Shown piece after piece: positions 53,039 through 64,000 of a stretch of DNA of 64,000 nucleotides (position 1 is the stretch's first letter; each line of letters opens with the position of its first letter). The stretch is taken from positions 868,001 through 932,000 of the forward strand of contig OY723305.1 in the NCBI GenBank assembly GCA_963210315.1, written 5' to 3'. Source of the stretch: Rhynchopus euleeides (Eukaryota > Euglenozoa > Diplonemea > Diplonemida > Diplonemidae). Both the position numbers and the translations under genes were made by a program. Under the pieces are notes generated by a model, which did no database searches, was not told the DNA's origin, and worked only from the letters and a program-made list of their open reading frames with translations.

Positions 53039-54055
53039 TCAGGGCGAGCAGGCCTCCACCCACATCGCACGTGCAGCGCACTGCGAGAGGCACTTCGCAA
53101 TCTCCTCCTGGCACCGCGCGTTGTTGCCGCCCGGTGTCGGGGTGCTCGGCGGGGTGACCGGCACCGGCGTGGGTGCCTGAGGGACAGGTGTGGGTGCCTG
53201 GGGCGCAGGGGTGGGGATGGGCGGTGTGGGGGTTGCTGCCGGCGGCGAAGGCGTTGCCGGTGTCGGGACAGGTGCGTCGATGTCCCCGATGACCGTGCCG
53301 GTGCCCGACTTCTTGCACTGCGCGTAGTAGTCGTCCTGCTTGTAGCACTTCGTCCCCGACACGCAGCAGTTGGGCGAGTTGAGGCAAGCAGACCACTCCG
53401 GGAGCTCCGCCCCTGTGCACCGCGACACCGGCACCGGCGTGGGGGCAGGCGGCTGCGGCGTTGTCCCCGGGGGCGTGGTGCTGCCATCCATCGTCACGTC
53501 GATCACGTTGTAGAAGCTGTTCGACGTGTCGCCCACATCCCACTTGGCGAGGATCACCTGGTACCCTGTGCGCGGCGGCACCACGCACTCGTGCGAGATT
53601 GTGCTGGGCGGGGTCTGCCTGTTGCCGTCGATGATGCAGAAGGGTGTCAGCACAAACGAGTCACGCCCCAGGGGTGCGCTGGGGTTCCAGTCCTGCTTCG
53701 TCATGTAGTAGCGGTAGTCCGCCGTCAGGTGGGCCGTGCTGAACGACCACGTGAACTTGGTAGGCCCCGACCGCACGTTGACCTTTTCCCAGCGCGTCGG
53801 CGTCTGCTCGTTCAGCTCGGGGAAGCGGTTCGCCGTCGTACCGCCCCCACCCAATTCGCCGTCGGCAGGGCCGCCGTTGAGGGGCCACCCGTCCTTCCCC
53901 TCCAGGCTGTACGGCTCGTACATCACCTGCCCGCAGTTCTTGTTCACCCCCACAGCCCTGGAGCAGAGCTGAGCACGGGATGCAGGTTCTGTGACCCAAC
54001 CGTGCCCAGCAGCGCTCGCCGCGCACATCAGCACACACACGGCCTGGCGGTACAT
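53039..54055 (-). CDS. Secreted lytic polysaccharide monooxygenase (AA10-like) with CBM1-like module
   Basis: 338 residues. Signal peptide MYRQAVCVLMCAASAAG leaves His18 (HGWV) as the mature N-terminus, the first copper ligand of an LPMO histidine brace. The second His is H109 in FSTAHLTADYRYY. Other AA10 features are the SRAQLC/NCGQV Cys pair, GKDGWPLNGGPADGEL, the DSFVLTPFC block and the terminal DTSNSFYNVIDV. A Pro/Thr linker leads to a six-Cys module (about 213-248, C-x10-C and CC, C, then YYAQC) resembling a CBM1 cellulose-binding fold. A second Pro/Thr linker and a Cys-rich tail follow. It should oxidatively cleave chitin or cellulose outside the cell; the substrate is not fixed by sequence. 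The upstream in-frame ATG at 54082 would push the signal peptide inward, so 54055 is preferred. Single exon. Confidence 0.92.
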   Translation of the reverse strand: MYRQAVCVLMCAASAAGHGWVTEPASRAQLCSRAVGVNKNCGQVMYEPYSLEGKDGWPLNGGPADGELGGGGTTANRFPELNEQTPTRWEKVNVRSGPTKFTWSFSTAHLTADYRYYMTKQDWNPSAPLGRDSFVLTPFCIIDGNRQTPPSTISHECVVPPRTGYQVILAKWDVGDTSNSFYNVIDVTMDGSTTPPGTTPQPPAPTPVPVSRCTGAELPEWSACLNSPNCCVSGTKCYKQDDYYAQCKKSGTGTVIGDIDAPVPTPATPSPPAATPTPPIPTPAPQAPTPVPQAPTPVPVTPPSTPTPGGNNARCQEEIAKCLSQCAARAMWVEACSP

Positions 54056-55625
54056 TGGTTGCTGTGAGGTGTTAGCCTGCAAGGTGTTGGGAGGTGGGTG
54101 GACCGACGTGAGTCACAGCGAGGCGAGAAGGATATTTGCATATTTGTAATCACGGCCCACACGGGCCCGCGGGATCCCGCTACAGAAAATGACATGGGCC
54201 TGGATATTTTGCGCGACCCCCTTTGCCGCAACCGACTCCCGCCATACTTGCTTCACAGCAGGCCCATTCACTTCAGACAGCCAGGGGTGGGAGGCGAAGG
54301 GAGAGGACCGCCGTACCGCATGCACATTCGCCTCTCTTGTGGCCTGCAACTGTTCTTTCAGACATGGCCGTGTCACAGGCAAGGTGGGGAGGGCAGGCGC
54401 AGGCAGAGGAAGTGGGGGGAAATACTCCGGATTTTTGTTTGTGCGCACAGCGGAAAAGGTGTGTGTGGTGTGAGAGGAGGCTGGGTGGGGGGGTGTGGGG
54501 GGGGGTGGATGAGGAGGAGGAGAATAACAAAAAAACACTACCCAACTGCACCTTTATAAAGGCAATACCTCCACTGCCTCCAAGCATGCGCTCCACCCTC
54601 CCCCCCACCTCCGCGATGTACGTCTGCGGTGCTTCTCGCTTCTTGCTTCACCTCCACCCTCCACCCACCACTCACGGCGGTGTCGACGAGATTTGTGATC
54701 ACTGGCGCCAATCATACCCCTTACTTTATCGTCGCGAACGACACGCACGTATCCTGAGTACCAGGGAGGTATTGCAAGGCGAACGGCCCATTGTGAATGC
54801 ATGGGGAATGGCTTTGGCAGTGCTGCTTCTCCGACCTGCCCCCCCCCCCCCAGAACCCTCTCTGTTCGTTCTCAGAGTTGTTACTTTCTTTTGAAACTTG
54901 CCCGTCGGCTTTTTCTTTTGTGTGTTTATATTTCTCTTGTTGTTTCGTTCCGCTGCCTCTCTTGGGTTTTCTTCGCAAGATAAAGAAAAGTCTACTCATT
55001 TTTTTTGATTCATGTTTTGGTTCGTTCTGACTTCTCTGTGCGGCCATCACTGGGAGGAGGGGGGGCAGGGGGGAGGGCGGGGTGGGTGCAGGTGTGTGTT
55101 TGTGTATGCGGGTCTTCAGATTTAAGGCAGCCCACACAGATCCCCCTTGCTTCTTCATGCGATCTCCACCACCTATGAGGCAGCAGAGAAATACACACGG
55201 CACGCATCGCCTCCACCAAAAAGAACAAACACCGCTACCACACCACACACCACACACAGATATGCGACAGGCCCACCCTGGGGTTTCCCCTTCCGCAGAG
55301 CGTATTACCCACCCCACCCACCCCCCCCACCCAATCCCACCCCCACACACACACACCCCTCAGAGAAAGTTAGATGAGAATAAAAAGACACTCACTGGGC
55401 TCTCCTAACAGGACGTCTGCTCCGCAATCCAGAGATATAGCAAGCCAAGCCCTTCTCCCACAGCCTCTGTGGGGGCTGTGGTATGTAATTGCGGAAGCGT
55501 CAGGGGGAGGGGGGGGGGGGGGGGGGGGTGGGCAGCACACCAGCGGTGCACACGCTGCCAAGCCCTCGAGAGGGATGGGCGGGAATACTTCTTTCACGGC
55601 GGTACTACACGCTTTGAGCGTAGCA

Positions 55626-55664
<39 letters not shown>

Positions 55665-56343
55665 AATGGATAGAGAGAGAGAGTTGTCTTTTCTCAATGT
55701 GGCTGTTTGCATGAGGTGTCGAGAGCACACCCTGTAAAACAAGCCCTCTAAGGGGGGCCCTCGCTACCAGTCACAGCTCGTCAGTCAATGAGGGGAAGTG
55801 GGCTGGAGCTCACCTGTTCTCACTCAGTCACATCTGGCAGCGAGGGCCCCCTAAGCAACGCTTTGTATTTTCTGCGGCGCACAGGAGACAGAGAGACAGG
55901 CAGAGAGAGTATCGGCACCCCGGCCCGACACAACCTTTTTGACACAGGGCTCAGGCCCCCTCCCATAGGGGTCTCGGTATATTAAAAAACACGCTGTGAT
56001 TTTTGCCTCGCACGCACTACAGGTGTATGTTAGTTTAAACAGAACAGCAGGGAAGTGGGTGGGGGAGAGCGGGTGGTGGGGGAGTGGCTGTTCCCCCCGG
56101 TAGGATGGGAGCGGGGGCTTGGGCCGCACTCTCTGCCGCAGCGCAAGAAATCACCACCCGAGCTGGGTGTGGGGGGTTCAGGGGTGTGTGTGTGTGGGAG
56201 GAAATAGCAATGGAGAGAGCAACAGGATAGCAGACCCCCACCCCAATCGCACCCGTCTCCCCTGCGTGCGCCTCGGCGCACCTTAGGTACCTTCTGCAAA
56301 GCTTTATTAGCCCCCTCTCCCGGGGAGCGGGGATCGGCCGTTT
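54056..56343. other. Intergenic between LPMO and IFT172; repeats only
   Basis: Contains G tracts, a GA run (55631-55661) and a MITE family 1 copy (55752-55852). No gene recognised. Confidence 0.55.
55752..55852. mobile_element. MITE family 1, copy c
   Basis: GGGGGGCCCTCGCTACCAGT to CTGGCAGCGAGGGCCCCC, with TAA on both sides as a likely 3-bp target duplication. The middle (ACAGCTCGTCAGTCAATGAG and TTCTCACTCAGTCACATCTG) is inverted relative to copies a and b. Confidence 0.85.
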
Positions 56344-59300
56344 CTAAGAGTCGTTGAAGATGGTCGACTGCTGGCTGTTGCACCAGGGGCACTGCCGCTT
56401 CTTCGAGATCAGCCGGTTCCATTCCTCCTGCAGAGCGAGTGAGGGTGTGGTGGAAGACGGTGCGGATGCGGATGTGGGGAGGCCCCGATTTGAGTTGCAA
56501 AGCGTGTGTGCAGTGGGTCAGTCTGCAGGCAACTCCCCCCCCTCATGTGTTTCAAACCAAGCGCAGCAGAAAGACGTCATCCGGACACAGGGAGGCACAC
56601 AGGGAAAGGGGTATAAAGGGGTGGGGCAATGCTTACCTTGACAGCAGCCATCCCGCAGCTCTTGCAGTTGATCTTGCGGTGTGCGGGGAACCCGGTGACG
56701 ACACACTCGTCCAGCTCGTCCCAGCAGGAGTGGCAGCGGCAGGAACCCTCCCAGTTCGAACTGCTGCACTTGCCACACTTGACTGTGGTCAGCACCTGCT
56801 CTAGCTTGTTGTCGACACTCATGGACAGCACCCACTGGCGTGCCTGGTCTCCTGGCTCCGAGGCAACCCAAGGCTCCTTGGGCACGTCGAAGTCGAACGG
56901 GATGTCGGACTCGACAAAATCTGCGTTGTCAAGCTGGTCGATAGACGGCTCGTCCTCATCCTGCAGCTCGCTGATGTCGAGGTAGCGGTTCAGCAGCACG
57001 AAGGCAGTGTTGGTCCACCCGATATCCTTTGCAGCGTTGCCAGCGTCGAAGAAAGCCTTGTCGCACGGCACGATCCCAGCGTAGCGCGCCACAGTCACCA
57101 TCAGCTGCAATAGGTGGGGGGCGTGGGTGAGAGTTGAGCCACAATACGACCCACCACCGCTGGCACACAAGCATACCTTTGCTGCACACTCCGGCAGCCC
57201 CTCCTGCTTCAGCACAGGGTGCATCGCGTAGCGGTGCACGATGCGGAGGTACTTCTCCATGATGGCGAGCTCCTCCGGAGGCTGCCCGGTCTTCTTCATC
57301 TGCTCGAACTGCAGGGGGTGGGGGTGTGGGGCGCGTGTCGGCAAAGGGTGCCTACCACCTGCTCCGAGCAACAAAACCTGCACACCCGAAGCTGATGGTG
57401 GCATCGGTTCTGGGGGTAAAGAGAGAGAGAGAGCGAGAGAGAGGCAGAGCACTTCGCAACACAGCGAAGCGCCGTGTTGGGGGGTGGGTGTGTTCGTTTT
57501 GAAGCGTTGGAATCGTTGCTGTGGAGTGGTGAGACACACTGTTCCTTTGGTGCCCGCCCTTGCCCCTTTCTTCCCATCCACCCTACACCCTGCACTGTGC
57601 ATACCAAGCTGTACAGCCCTGTGCGGAGGCTCATGAGGTCCTGCGAGCCGTCCGTCTTGAGGTAGGGCATCAGGCCCTTGCACATGGCGGCGTATGCAGA
57701 GTAGAAGCGGAAGTCGAGGGAGAGCCCGTCCTTGCTGATCACCTCGAGGCACTCCTCGAACTTGCCGTCGTTCGCGAGGGATTCGACCCACTGCGCCGCC
57801 ACCTCTGTCCGGGTCTCGTCGTCGCGGCGGCGGGCCAGCACGATGGCTTGGTCCCACTTGCCTGCCTCGATGTAGTACTCGAGGCCCGCGTCGGGGTCGA
57901 GCCCCTCCGGGACCTGTCCCTCCTCCTTCATGACCTTCAGGCGCTCCTTCTGCACGAACTGCTCCATGTCCTGCGACACGTTGCGTGCCAGGGCAAGGGC
58001 CTTGTTCCACAGACGGCCACGGACGTACACCTTGACTGCCCCGCTGTAGTCCTCCAGCAGCTCCAGCAGCGCACCTGCAGCCTCGTGTTTGGAGACCTCG
58101 ATGAGCTTCTCGATGATGAGCTTCTTCGCCAGCGCCAGGTTGTCCCGCTGGTGGTTGAGGCAGAGGGTGAAGCAGCGCGTCCACATCTCGACGCAAGTTT
58201 CGACGGGGGCGTGGTCCTTCGTGATCTTGAAGTACTCCTCCACGGCCCGTGCGTAGTCCCCTGCCTCGTCGAAGTGGCGTGCGGCATCCACAGGCGACTT
58301 GTCCGCCGCCTTCTTGCCCTCCTCGAGCTCGATCTGCGGCACCAGGTGCGGGGCGTGCTCCTGCGCAATCCGCTTCGCATCCTTGTACATGCTTGCCTCC
58401 TTGAACAGGTTGGCGAGCATCACAGGCTCGTTCGCCTCCAGCAGGAACCGCTCGGCATGCGAGTAGTCGCGCCTCTCGAAGGCAAACTTTGCCTCCGCAA
58501 TCAGCACATCCGGGATCGACGCAGGGCGGAAGGCGCCTGCCACACGCATGGCATCGGGCCACATGTGCGTGTGGATGTACATGTCGACTGCCTCCTTGGG
58601 CTGCCCTGCCTTGATGAACTCCTCCTCCGCCTCCTTGAAGTGCCCCTCGTCCTCCAGGTACAGCGCGTGCTTGAAGTGCACCTGGGGGATCATGTTTGGC
58701 ATCGCACGCTGCGCCAGGTCGAACGCGGTGTCGAACAGGAAGCGGTTGTTGCAGTACTCGATGGCCTGCTCGACCATGCCGAAGCGGATCAGCAGCTTGC
58801 TGCCCTGCTCCCCACCCAGATCCAGCGCCCACGCGATCACCACGTTGCGCGACGCGCCTGTCCCACCGTGCATCTTTGCCACACGGATTGCATCCTCCCA
58901 CATCTTCGCAGACCGGTACATGTTGACTGCCAGCTTCCACCCCTCCTGTGCCGCCTCCTCCCCAGGCGCCGCCTCCACCTTCGACTGGATGTAGTAGCTC
59001 TCCGCCTGCTTGTAGTTGCCCTCCTTCTCCAGGTGCTGTGCCAGCGTGAAGTGCGTCTTCCCCAGCAGGTGGTGCCTGTACTGCGCCACAAGACGGATCA
59101 TGTCGTCGTACTTCTTCGCCTTCTTGTACATGTGGATCGCCAGGTCCGGCTCCTCGATCTTCCTGTACAGCAGCTCTGCATCCTTGAACTTCCCCTGAAG
59201 CTCCAGCTGGCGGGCCTGGTTGACGTACAGATCGGAGATCTGCTGGTCCGACATGTGCACCTTCGCCACGATGTGCGCAGCCTCCCACATGTTGCGCCGT

Positions 59301-62300
59301 GTGTACATCGCCACAGCCTCCTTCGGCAGCTGTGCCTTGAGGTAGTACTTCTGGGCCTCCGCATACTGGTGCCCCTCTGCGTAGTGCGTGGCGACTGTCT
59401 TGTAGCACTTCAGCACAACAGGGTCGTGCTGGTCCTGCTGGTCGAGAATCTGCAGACGAGGGGGTCGTTGGGTAGGTGCGTTTATCAAAGCCGCTGCAGT
59501 GCAGCGCAAGGGTCTAGCAGCAACACGGCGGTGCATCTTGGGGTTGCCATTGTGTCGCTGAGACAAGCTTTTCAGGGACAACATACCTGGACAGCCTTCG
59601 CCCACTGCCGCGAGTTGATCGCAGAGTTGATCGCCTTCATCTCCTGGTGCGCCTCGATGTAGTGGTTGATCGCAGCATCCACCTGCAGGGGGCGTGTGTT
59701 TCATCTCATGCCTGGATCCACACTCCGGGACAACCCCCACGAGACCGAGGCCACCCCACCCCACCCATGCATGCACAGAACCATACCTGCTTCTGGCTGA
59801 CAAGCCAGTCGCCCCACTCGTCCTCCAGGGAGATGACGTACCCGGGGAACACACGGCGCGAGAGGTCGACAGCACGCCTGTAGGAGTGCCCCCTGCGGTA
59901 GGCTTCGATAGCACGCTCGTTGAGCTTCAGCTTCTCGAAGAAGTCACCCGCCTTCTCGAACATAGAGGCCTTCCCGAGCGCGGTGGCAATCGCCTCCTGC
60001 TGCTGCTGTGGGATGGACACTTGGTGCTGGTTGACGATGTTTGCCGCCTTCGCAGGCAGGCCACCAGCAAGGTAGAGGTTGATGGCCTCCACGTACTTTG
60101 CCTCCCTTTCCCGGAGATCGGCCGCCTTGTCCTGCTGCTTCGTCTCCATCAGCCACTCGTAGTAGGTCTTGCGCATGCGGTCGGCATCCTTGTGCCCCTT
60201 TGCCTCCGCCACGGCGATCGCCTCGTCAAACCTGAACAGCTCCTCCCACATCGCCACGGCGTCGTTGACTTTGTTGCGCTCGAGATATATGTTCTCCGCA
60301 GCCTTGAAGTTTTTGTTGAGGACTTCGAGGGACGCCCGCACCGTGTAGTGGTCGTACCCCTGCTGCGCGATCATCTTGTCCTCACCCATGGCCTGCTGCG
60401 CCAGCTCCCCGATCTTGTTGAGGGCGCGTGCCTTGGAGACATCCCCAAGCGCAGCAAAGCACCGCTCCGCAATCAGGAGCTTCTTATCCTGCAGGGCCAG
60501 CTGCGAGAGGTTCTCCCACATGGCTTCCGTCTCGGGCGTGATGGTGATCTGCTCGAGGAGGTCACACGCACGCTCGTAGTCACGGTCCTCCATAGCGCTG
60601 CCGAACTCGATGAGGCTTTCATCCAGCCCATACGCCACGGTGTTGATGCCCTCGTCGACGATAACCTCCGTCTTGCCGTCGGTCCGCTCGATGTCCTCGA
60701 CGTCGCCCTTGATGGGCACGATGGCAACCCGGTCCGGCGTCTCGATGCTGTACCACACGCAGAGGTCCCCCCTGTTCTGCGCCACAACCACGTCGCTGTC
60801 GGGGACCCATGCCACGTAGGTGCAGAAGTTCAGGAGGGTCACCTTCGCCTGCGTCGCGATGTCGTAGAGGAACAGCTGGCGGGACTTGTCTTTGAAGAGG
60901 AGCTTCGTTGCACGCTTGTTGAGCTCCAGCCAGTCGATCTTGGAGGAGTGCTGGATGGTGGCGATGCGGATGCCTGTGACGAGGTCGAGGATGCAGATGG
61001 TCTGCCTGTCCACAAGGTAGGCGACGATCTTCTGGCGCTTGTCATCATCGAGGTCTGGCGAGTCTCCGACGCGGACGGACAGCAGGTGCGGTGCCATGTA
61101 CTCTGTGCGGCAGGACCCCAGGATCTCGTTCCTCCCGTATTCGATGAGGGACAGCTCGCCGACGTTGAACACCATGCACACCTGCGGGTTGTCGAACACA
61201 AACTTCTCCTGCCCGCTGCCGCTCCACGGCACCTCGGACACCTTGCAGCTGCCGAGGTCGCCCACCAGCAGGGTGGTGGGGCTGTGCGACACAAGGTACA
61301 GGTCCTGGTACACATGGACCTTCACAATCTCATAACCGAACTGCGACTTCAGAACGATGCGGGTGCCTGTGCTCAGGCGCTTCACGATCACCTGCGAGTG
61401 CGACACATATGTGAACTCAAACTTGCCTTTGTAGAGGTACCGCCGGATGCACGCGTCGTACATGTCAACCGCAGCGCAGAGCGAGCACACGACAAGCCTG
61501 GACCCGTCATTCTTCCATGCGAGGCACGTCACGGAGTAGAGGTTCTCGAAGAACTTGTGCGTGCCCTCCTCCCAGCGTGCCTGCTTGATGTTGTAGTTGA
61601 AGACGCGGAACTTGTCGAACGCCCCGACGACAAGCGAGTGCCCCGAAGGGTTGAAGGCACAGGTAACGTGCTCCCTGTCCTCCGTCACGTCGTACGCAAA
61701 GTTCTGCTGCGAAGCGCCGGTGCGGCTGTCGTAGAAGCTCACCTTGCAGTCGTTCCCCACGGCAGCAACGCTCTCCCCCCAGCTGAGCCCCTGCGGCACG
61801 CAGGGGTGCACGCACAGCTTCGCGCTGCCTGCCAGCTGCCCTGCCTCTTCGAAGTAGTAGCGGTGCACCGACCCGTCGAGGTGCCCGCTCACCAGCCCTG
61901 TCCCATCCTGCGACGCAGCGATACTGACGACATACGAGTCGGTGGTGTAGAGATTGCGGCATTTGTTTGTTGTCAGCGTCCCGATCCGCACCTTGCCATC
62001 CGCCGCACCGAACACCAGCAGCTCGTTGCCTCTCACATGAGGCCAGCACACGCATGTGACGGGGCAGTTGTGCACAAACTTGTTGCAGATGCACTTCTTC
62101 TCCCCCCACTCAAGGCCAAGCTTGTAGACAAACACGACGTTGTCGCTCTGCGCAATAGCGAGCTTCGCGGAGTCGGGCGAGAAGACCATCCCACGCACCA
62201 TATAAGTCTTGGGGCCACGCGTGTCAATCGCTTTGGTGCTGAACCTGTCACGCTTCTCACCATTCTCGTCAAAGAGGTGCACGAACCGGTAGTGGTCAGC

Positions 62301-62399
62301 TATCGCAAGCCGCTTGTTGTTCGGACTCCAGCAGGCCGCTGTGATACGCGCAACATGCTGTTGCGACGGCTGCAGGTTTTTAACATGCCGGAGCTGCAT
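56344..62399 (-). CDS. IFT172: Intraflagellar transport protein IFT172, six exons
   Basis: Exons 59787-62399, 59587-59682, 57605-59449, 57177-57308, 56637-57104 and 56344-56427 join in phase 0 (donors GTATGG, GTATGT, GTATGC, GTATGC, GTAAGC; acceptors end in GCAG) to give 1745 residues, close to the usual length of about 1750. The N-terminus (MQLRHVKNLQPSQQHVARIT and ACWSPNNKRLAIA) starts the WD40 propellers (about 1-600). A long TPR-like helical array follows (about 640-1690). The C-terminus has Cys pairs (CGKCSSSNW, CRCHSCW, CKSCGM, CPWC) of a zinc-binding module, and its last two Cys come from the final exon (EEWNRLISKKRQCPWCNSQQ). IFT172 is an IFT-B peripheral subunit needed for anterograde-to-retrograde turnaround at the cilium tip, so the organism builds cilia. 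The model is well supported by frame, splice sites and length. Confidence 0.97.
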
Positions 62400-64000
62400 C
62401 GTCCCGCAGAGCAGCCCCGCAGCGGCTGGTGTGTGTGGAGTGGGGGGGGAGAAGATAAAGGGAAAATGAAAAAAAAAAGAGGACGAGGTTGTGCCAAAAC
62501 AACAACCTCTGTGTAACGCGCTTCGGGAAGAAAACGCGCAGAGCAGCAGGCGGGGTCGCCCTCCTTCAGGGCTCCCCCACCTACCACACTTCCCTGCGTT
62601 GGGCGGGGTGGTGTGCTGAAGTGGCATGGCGTGGCCTAGCAATGCAAGGTCCTCATGAAAACCTCAAGAGGGAAACTCAAAAGGGGCCAGAGGGGTTGGG
62701 TTCGGGTGGGGGAGGGGGAGGGGGGTGGGCGGGGGGCTTCCAGCGGCAGAGCTGCCTACGTGCATCTTTGCTTTTTTTGGGTACTTTCTCCGTCCTTTTT
62801 TTGTCGGGTGTGGGGGGAGGGGGGGGGGGGGGGATTTTTGTCTGTCTTTCCGCTGCAAAAAATGGAAAAAATAGAGGGCGTGGGGAGGCGTGAGTTGAGT
62901 CAATCTCGAAGATCCTCACCTGCGGGTTGCGGTTGTTTGCAAAGGAACGCCGGTAGGTGTCTTGGCTTCCGGTACTTTGAGGCATTCAAGAACACAGGGG
63001 ACGGTGCCCTGTGAAAGCGACGGTGAGATTGGGGCGCGACTGCTGGTATTGCTGTTTCCCCGGCTGATGACACCTCAAAGGCGACCGCCCGGCGTTCTGG
63101 TTTGTCGGCTTTTGTTTCGGAATAAAACCCACCCCCTTCCCACACAAAAACACACACAGTCCTGGTCAGGACAACAGGAAAACCTCTGGCAAATGGCAGG
63201 CAGAACCGTCATATCGGACTCTCTCCAAAGACGATCGCCGACAGTGTGTGCACAACGTTTGGCACTTTGTCGTATATTTCGGCGCCCGCAAAAGTAGAAA
63301 GGAAGGGTGGGTGGTTGGTGGTGGTGGTGGGGGGGGGGGGGGGGGCTGGATAGTTTGCATAGCCTGTGTTGCCACGCGTTTCATTTCTTTCGCTTGAATT
63401 CCTGTTCTGAAAACAGCGCTCTGGGGCCCAGCCCGTGAAAAAAAACAATCAATCATGTGGGGGGGGAGATTCTTGCAGTTTCTTGTGAGGTCCCGAGGGC
63501 CAAAGTTTAACGGTACAGTGCACTTTAGCCCTATCTACCTTGAGTGGTGTCGGTGTGGGGACGATGCCAGCAACAAAAAATAGCCTGGCACACAGTAAAG
63601 ACAGCGGAAAGTCTGCCTTTTGGCAGTCGCAAAGGAAGGGAGTTTTTTGTTGCTGTGTTGACGGCCAAAGAAGCTGGCACGTGAGGCTAAACAACTCGGG
63701 GGGATTTTTTTTTGCATGTTTCCTTCATACTGCTGGTTCCCTTATCATCTTGTTCCGACACCCTTTGGAGGAAGGCTGAGTGTCACAAAGCTGTGATAAA
63801 CCAACCCATGGCTAAGGCCGACATTGCACGGCCAAATGACACGGGCATTTTAAGACCGCGTGATGAGTGTTTTGAAAGTGAACCACACGAATAACTGCAA
63901 GCAGCTACCAATGCTCCGTCACATGGGCAAGCGAAGTGTGTTGTCATACAATAAATATTTCTTCTGGCACCTTCGCTGTCACGGCATTCAAATTTAAAAT
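62400..64000. other. Upstream of IFT172; no gene recognised
   Basis: The start of IFT172 is preceded on its strand by a T- and C-rich tract (62445-62480 region), as expected for a 5' UTR or splice-leader acceptor. Further out are G tracts (about 62820-62834 and 63328-63345) and unremarkable sequence to the window end. Confidence 0.55.

Noticed and set aside
52991..54067. Plus-strand ORF of 358 codons over the LPMO gene
   Set aside because: Antisense of a GC-rich gene, Arg/Gly/His-rich, no domain.
56577..59408. A 943-codon minus-strand ORF overlapping IFT172
   Set aside because: It is a shifted frame over exon 3 that enters the correct frame only near exons 4 and 5 by reading introns; the spliced model explains the protein fully.
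57560..62516. Plus-strand ORFs of 700 and 940 codons
   Set aside because: They are opposite-strand readings of the IFT172 exons; GC-rich codon bias keeps the antisense frame open.

Overview
This is nuclear DNA of a unicellular, flagellated eukaryote. It carries a complete IFT172 gene (cilium assembly) and spliceosomal GT-AG introns. Intergenic space is very large and filled with G/C homopolymers, microsatellites and inverted-repeat elements, and there are no bacterial-style operons. The gene set (IFT172, a secreted AA10-type LPMO with a CBM1-like module, CbbX-type AAA+ fused to ankyrin repeats, a YbjN-domain secreted protein) suits a free-living protist such as a diplonemid or an alga-like lineage. 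I cannot name the species from sequence alone. Twelve of the 13 introns I could place begin GTATG, one begins GTAAG.

All ten gene calls lie on the minus strand. They are: cytochrome b5 (2.1-2.35 kb), an NRF-6-like membrane acyltransferase (5.6-7.9 kb), a two-exon voltage-sensor-like protein (11.5-12.5 kb), a three-exon YbjN protein (14.4-15.6 kb), a probable mitochondrial protein of unknown function (21.9-22.8 kb), a Ser/Pro-rich repetitive ORF with a partial tandem duplicate (35.7-38.2 kb), an MFS transporter (43.5-44.7 kb), a ubiquitin-like/ankyrin tail-anchored protein (45.2-46.0 kb), a six-exon ankyrin-AAA+ protein (47.2-52.2 kb), an LPMO (53.0-54.1 kb) and a six-exon IFT172 (56.3-62.4 kb). 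The repetitive ORF is the least certain of these. They form no obvious pathway.

Most of 8.5-9.7, 12.8-13.9, 16.5-18.9, 24.8-35.4, 38.2-43.3 and 50.1-52.1 kb is built from non-coding elements with terminal inverted repeats (TIRs), very often nested inside one another. At least five families can be separated. A (four copies, 333-349 bp) and B (three copies, about 812 bp) both end in TA and sit in TA-rich palindromic spacers. D (two copies, 3.0 and 1.5 kb) encloses A and B copies and has 2-bp target duplications. A roughly 1.15-kb class has arms of up to about 200 bp. Two short MITE families have GGGGC-rich ends. None contains a recognisable transposase. One element cluster sits inside intron 1 of the ankyrin-AAA+ gene. 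The nesting into the TA steps of other elements' palindromes is the most unusual property of the window.

Two other features stand out. Four 108-nt ankyrin exons with phase-1 introns have been tandemly duplicated together with nearly identical introns, so the protein's repeat array is growing by exon-intron unit duplication. The acyltransferase has Gln where the family has its conserved His.
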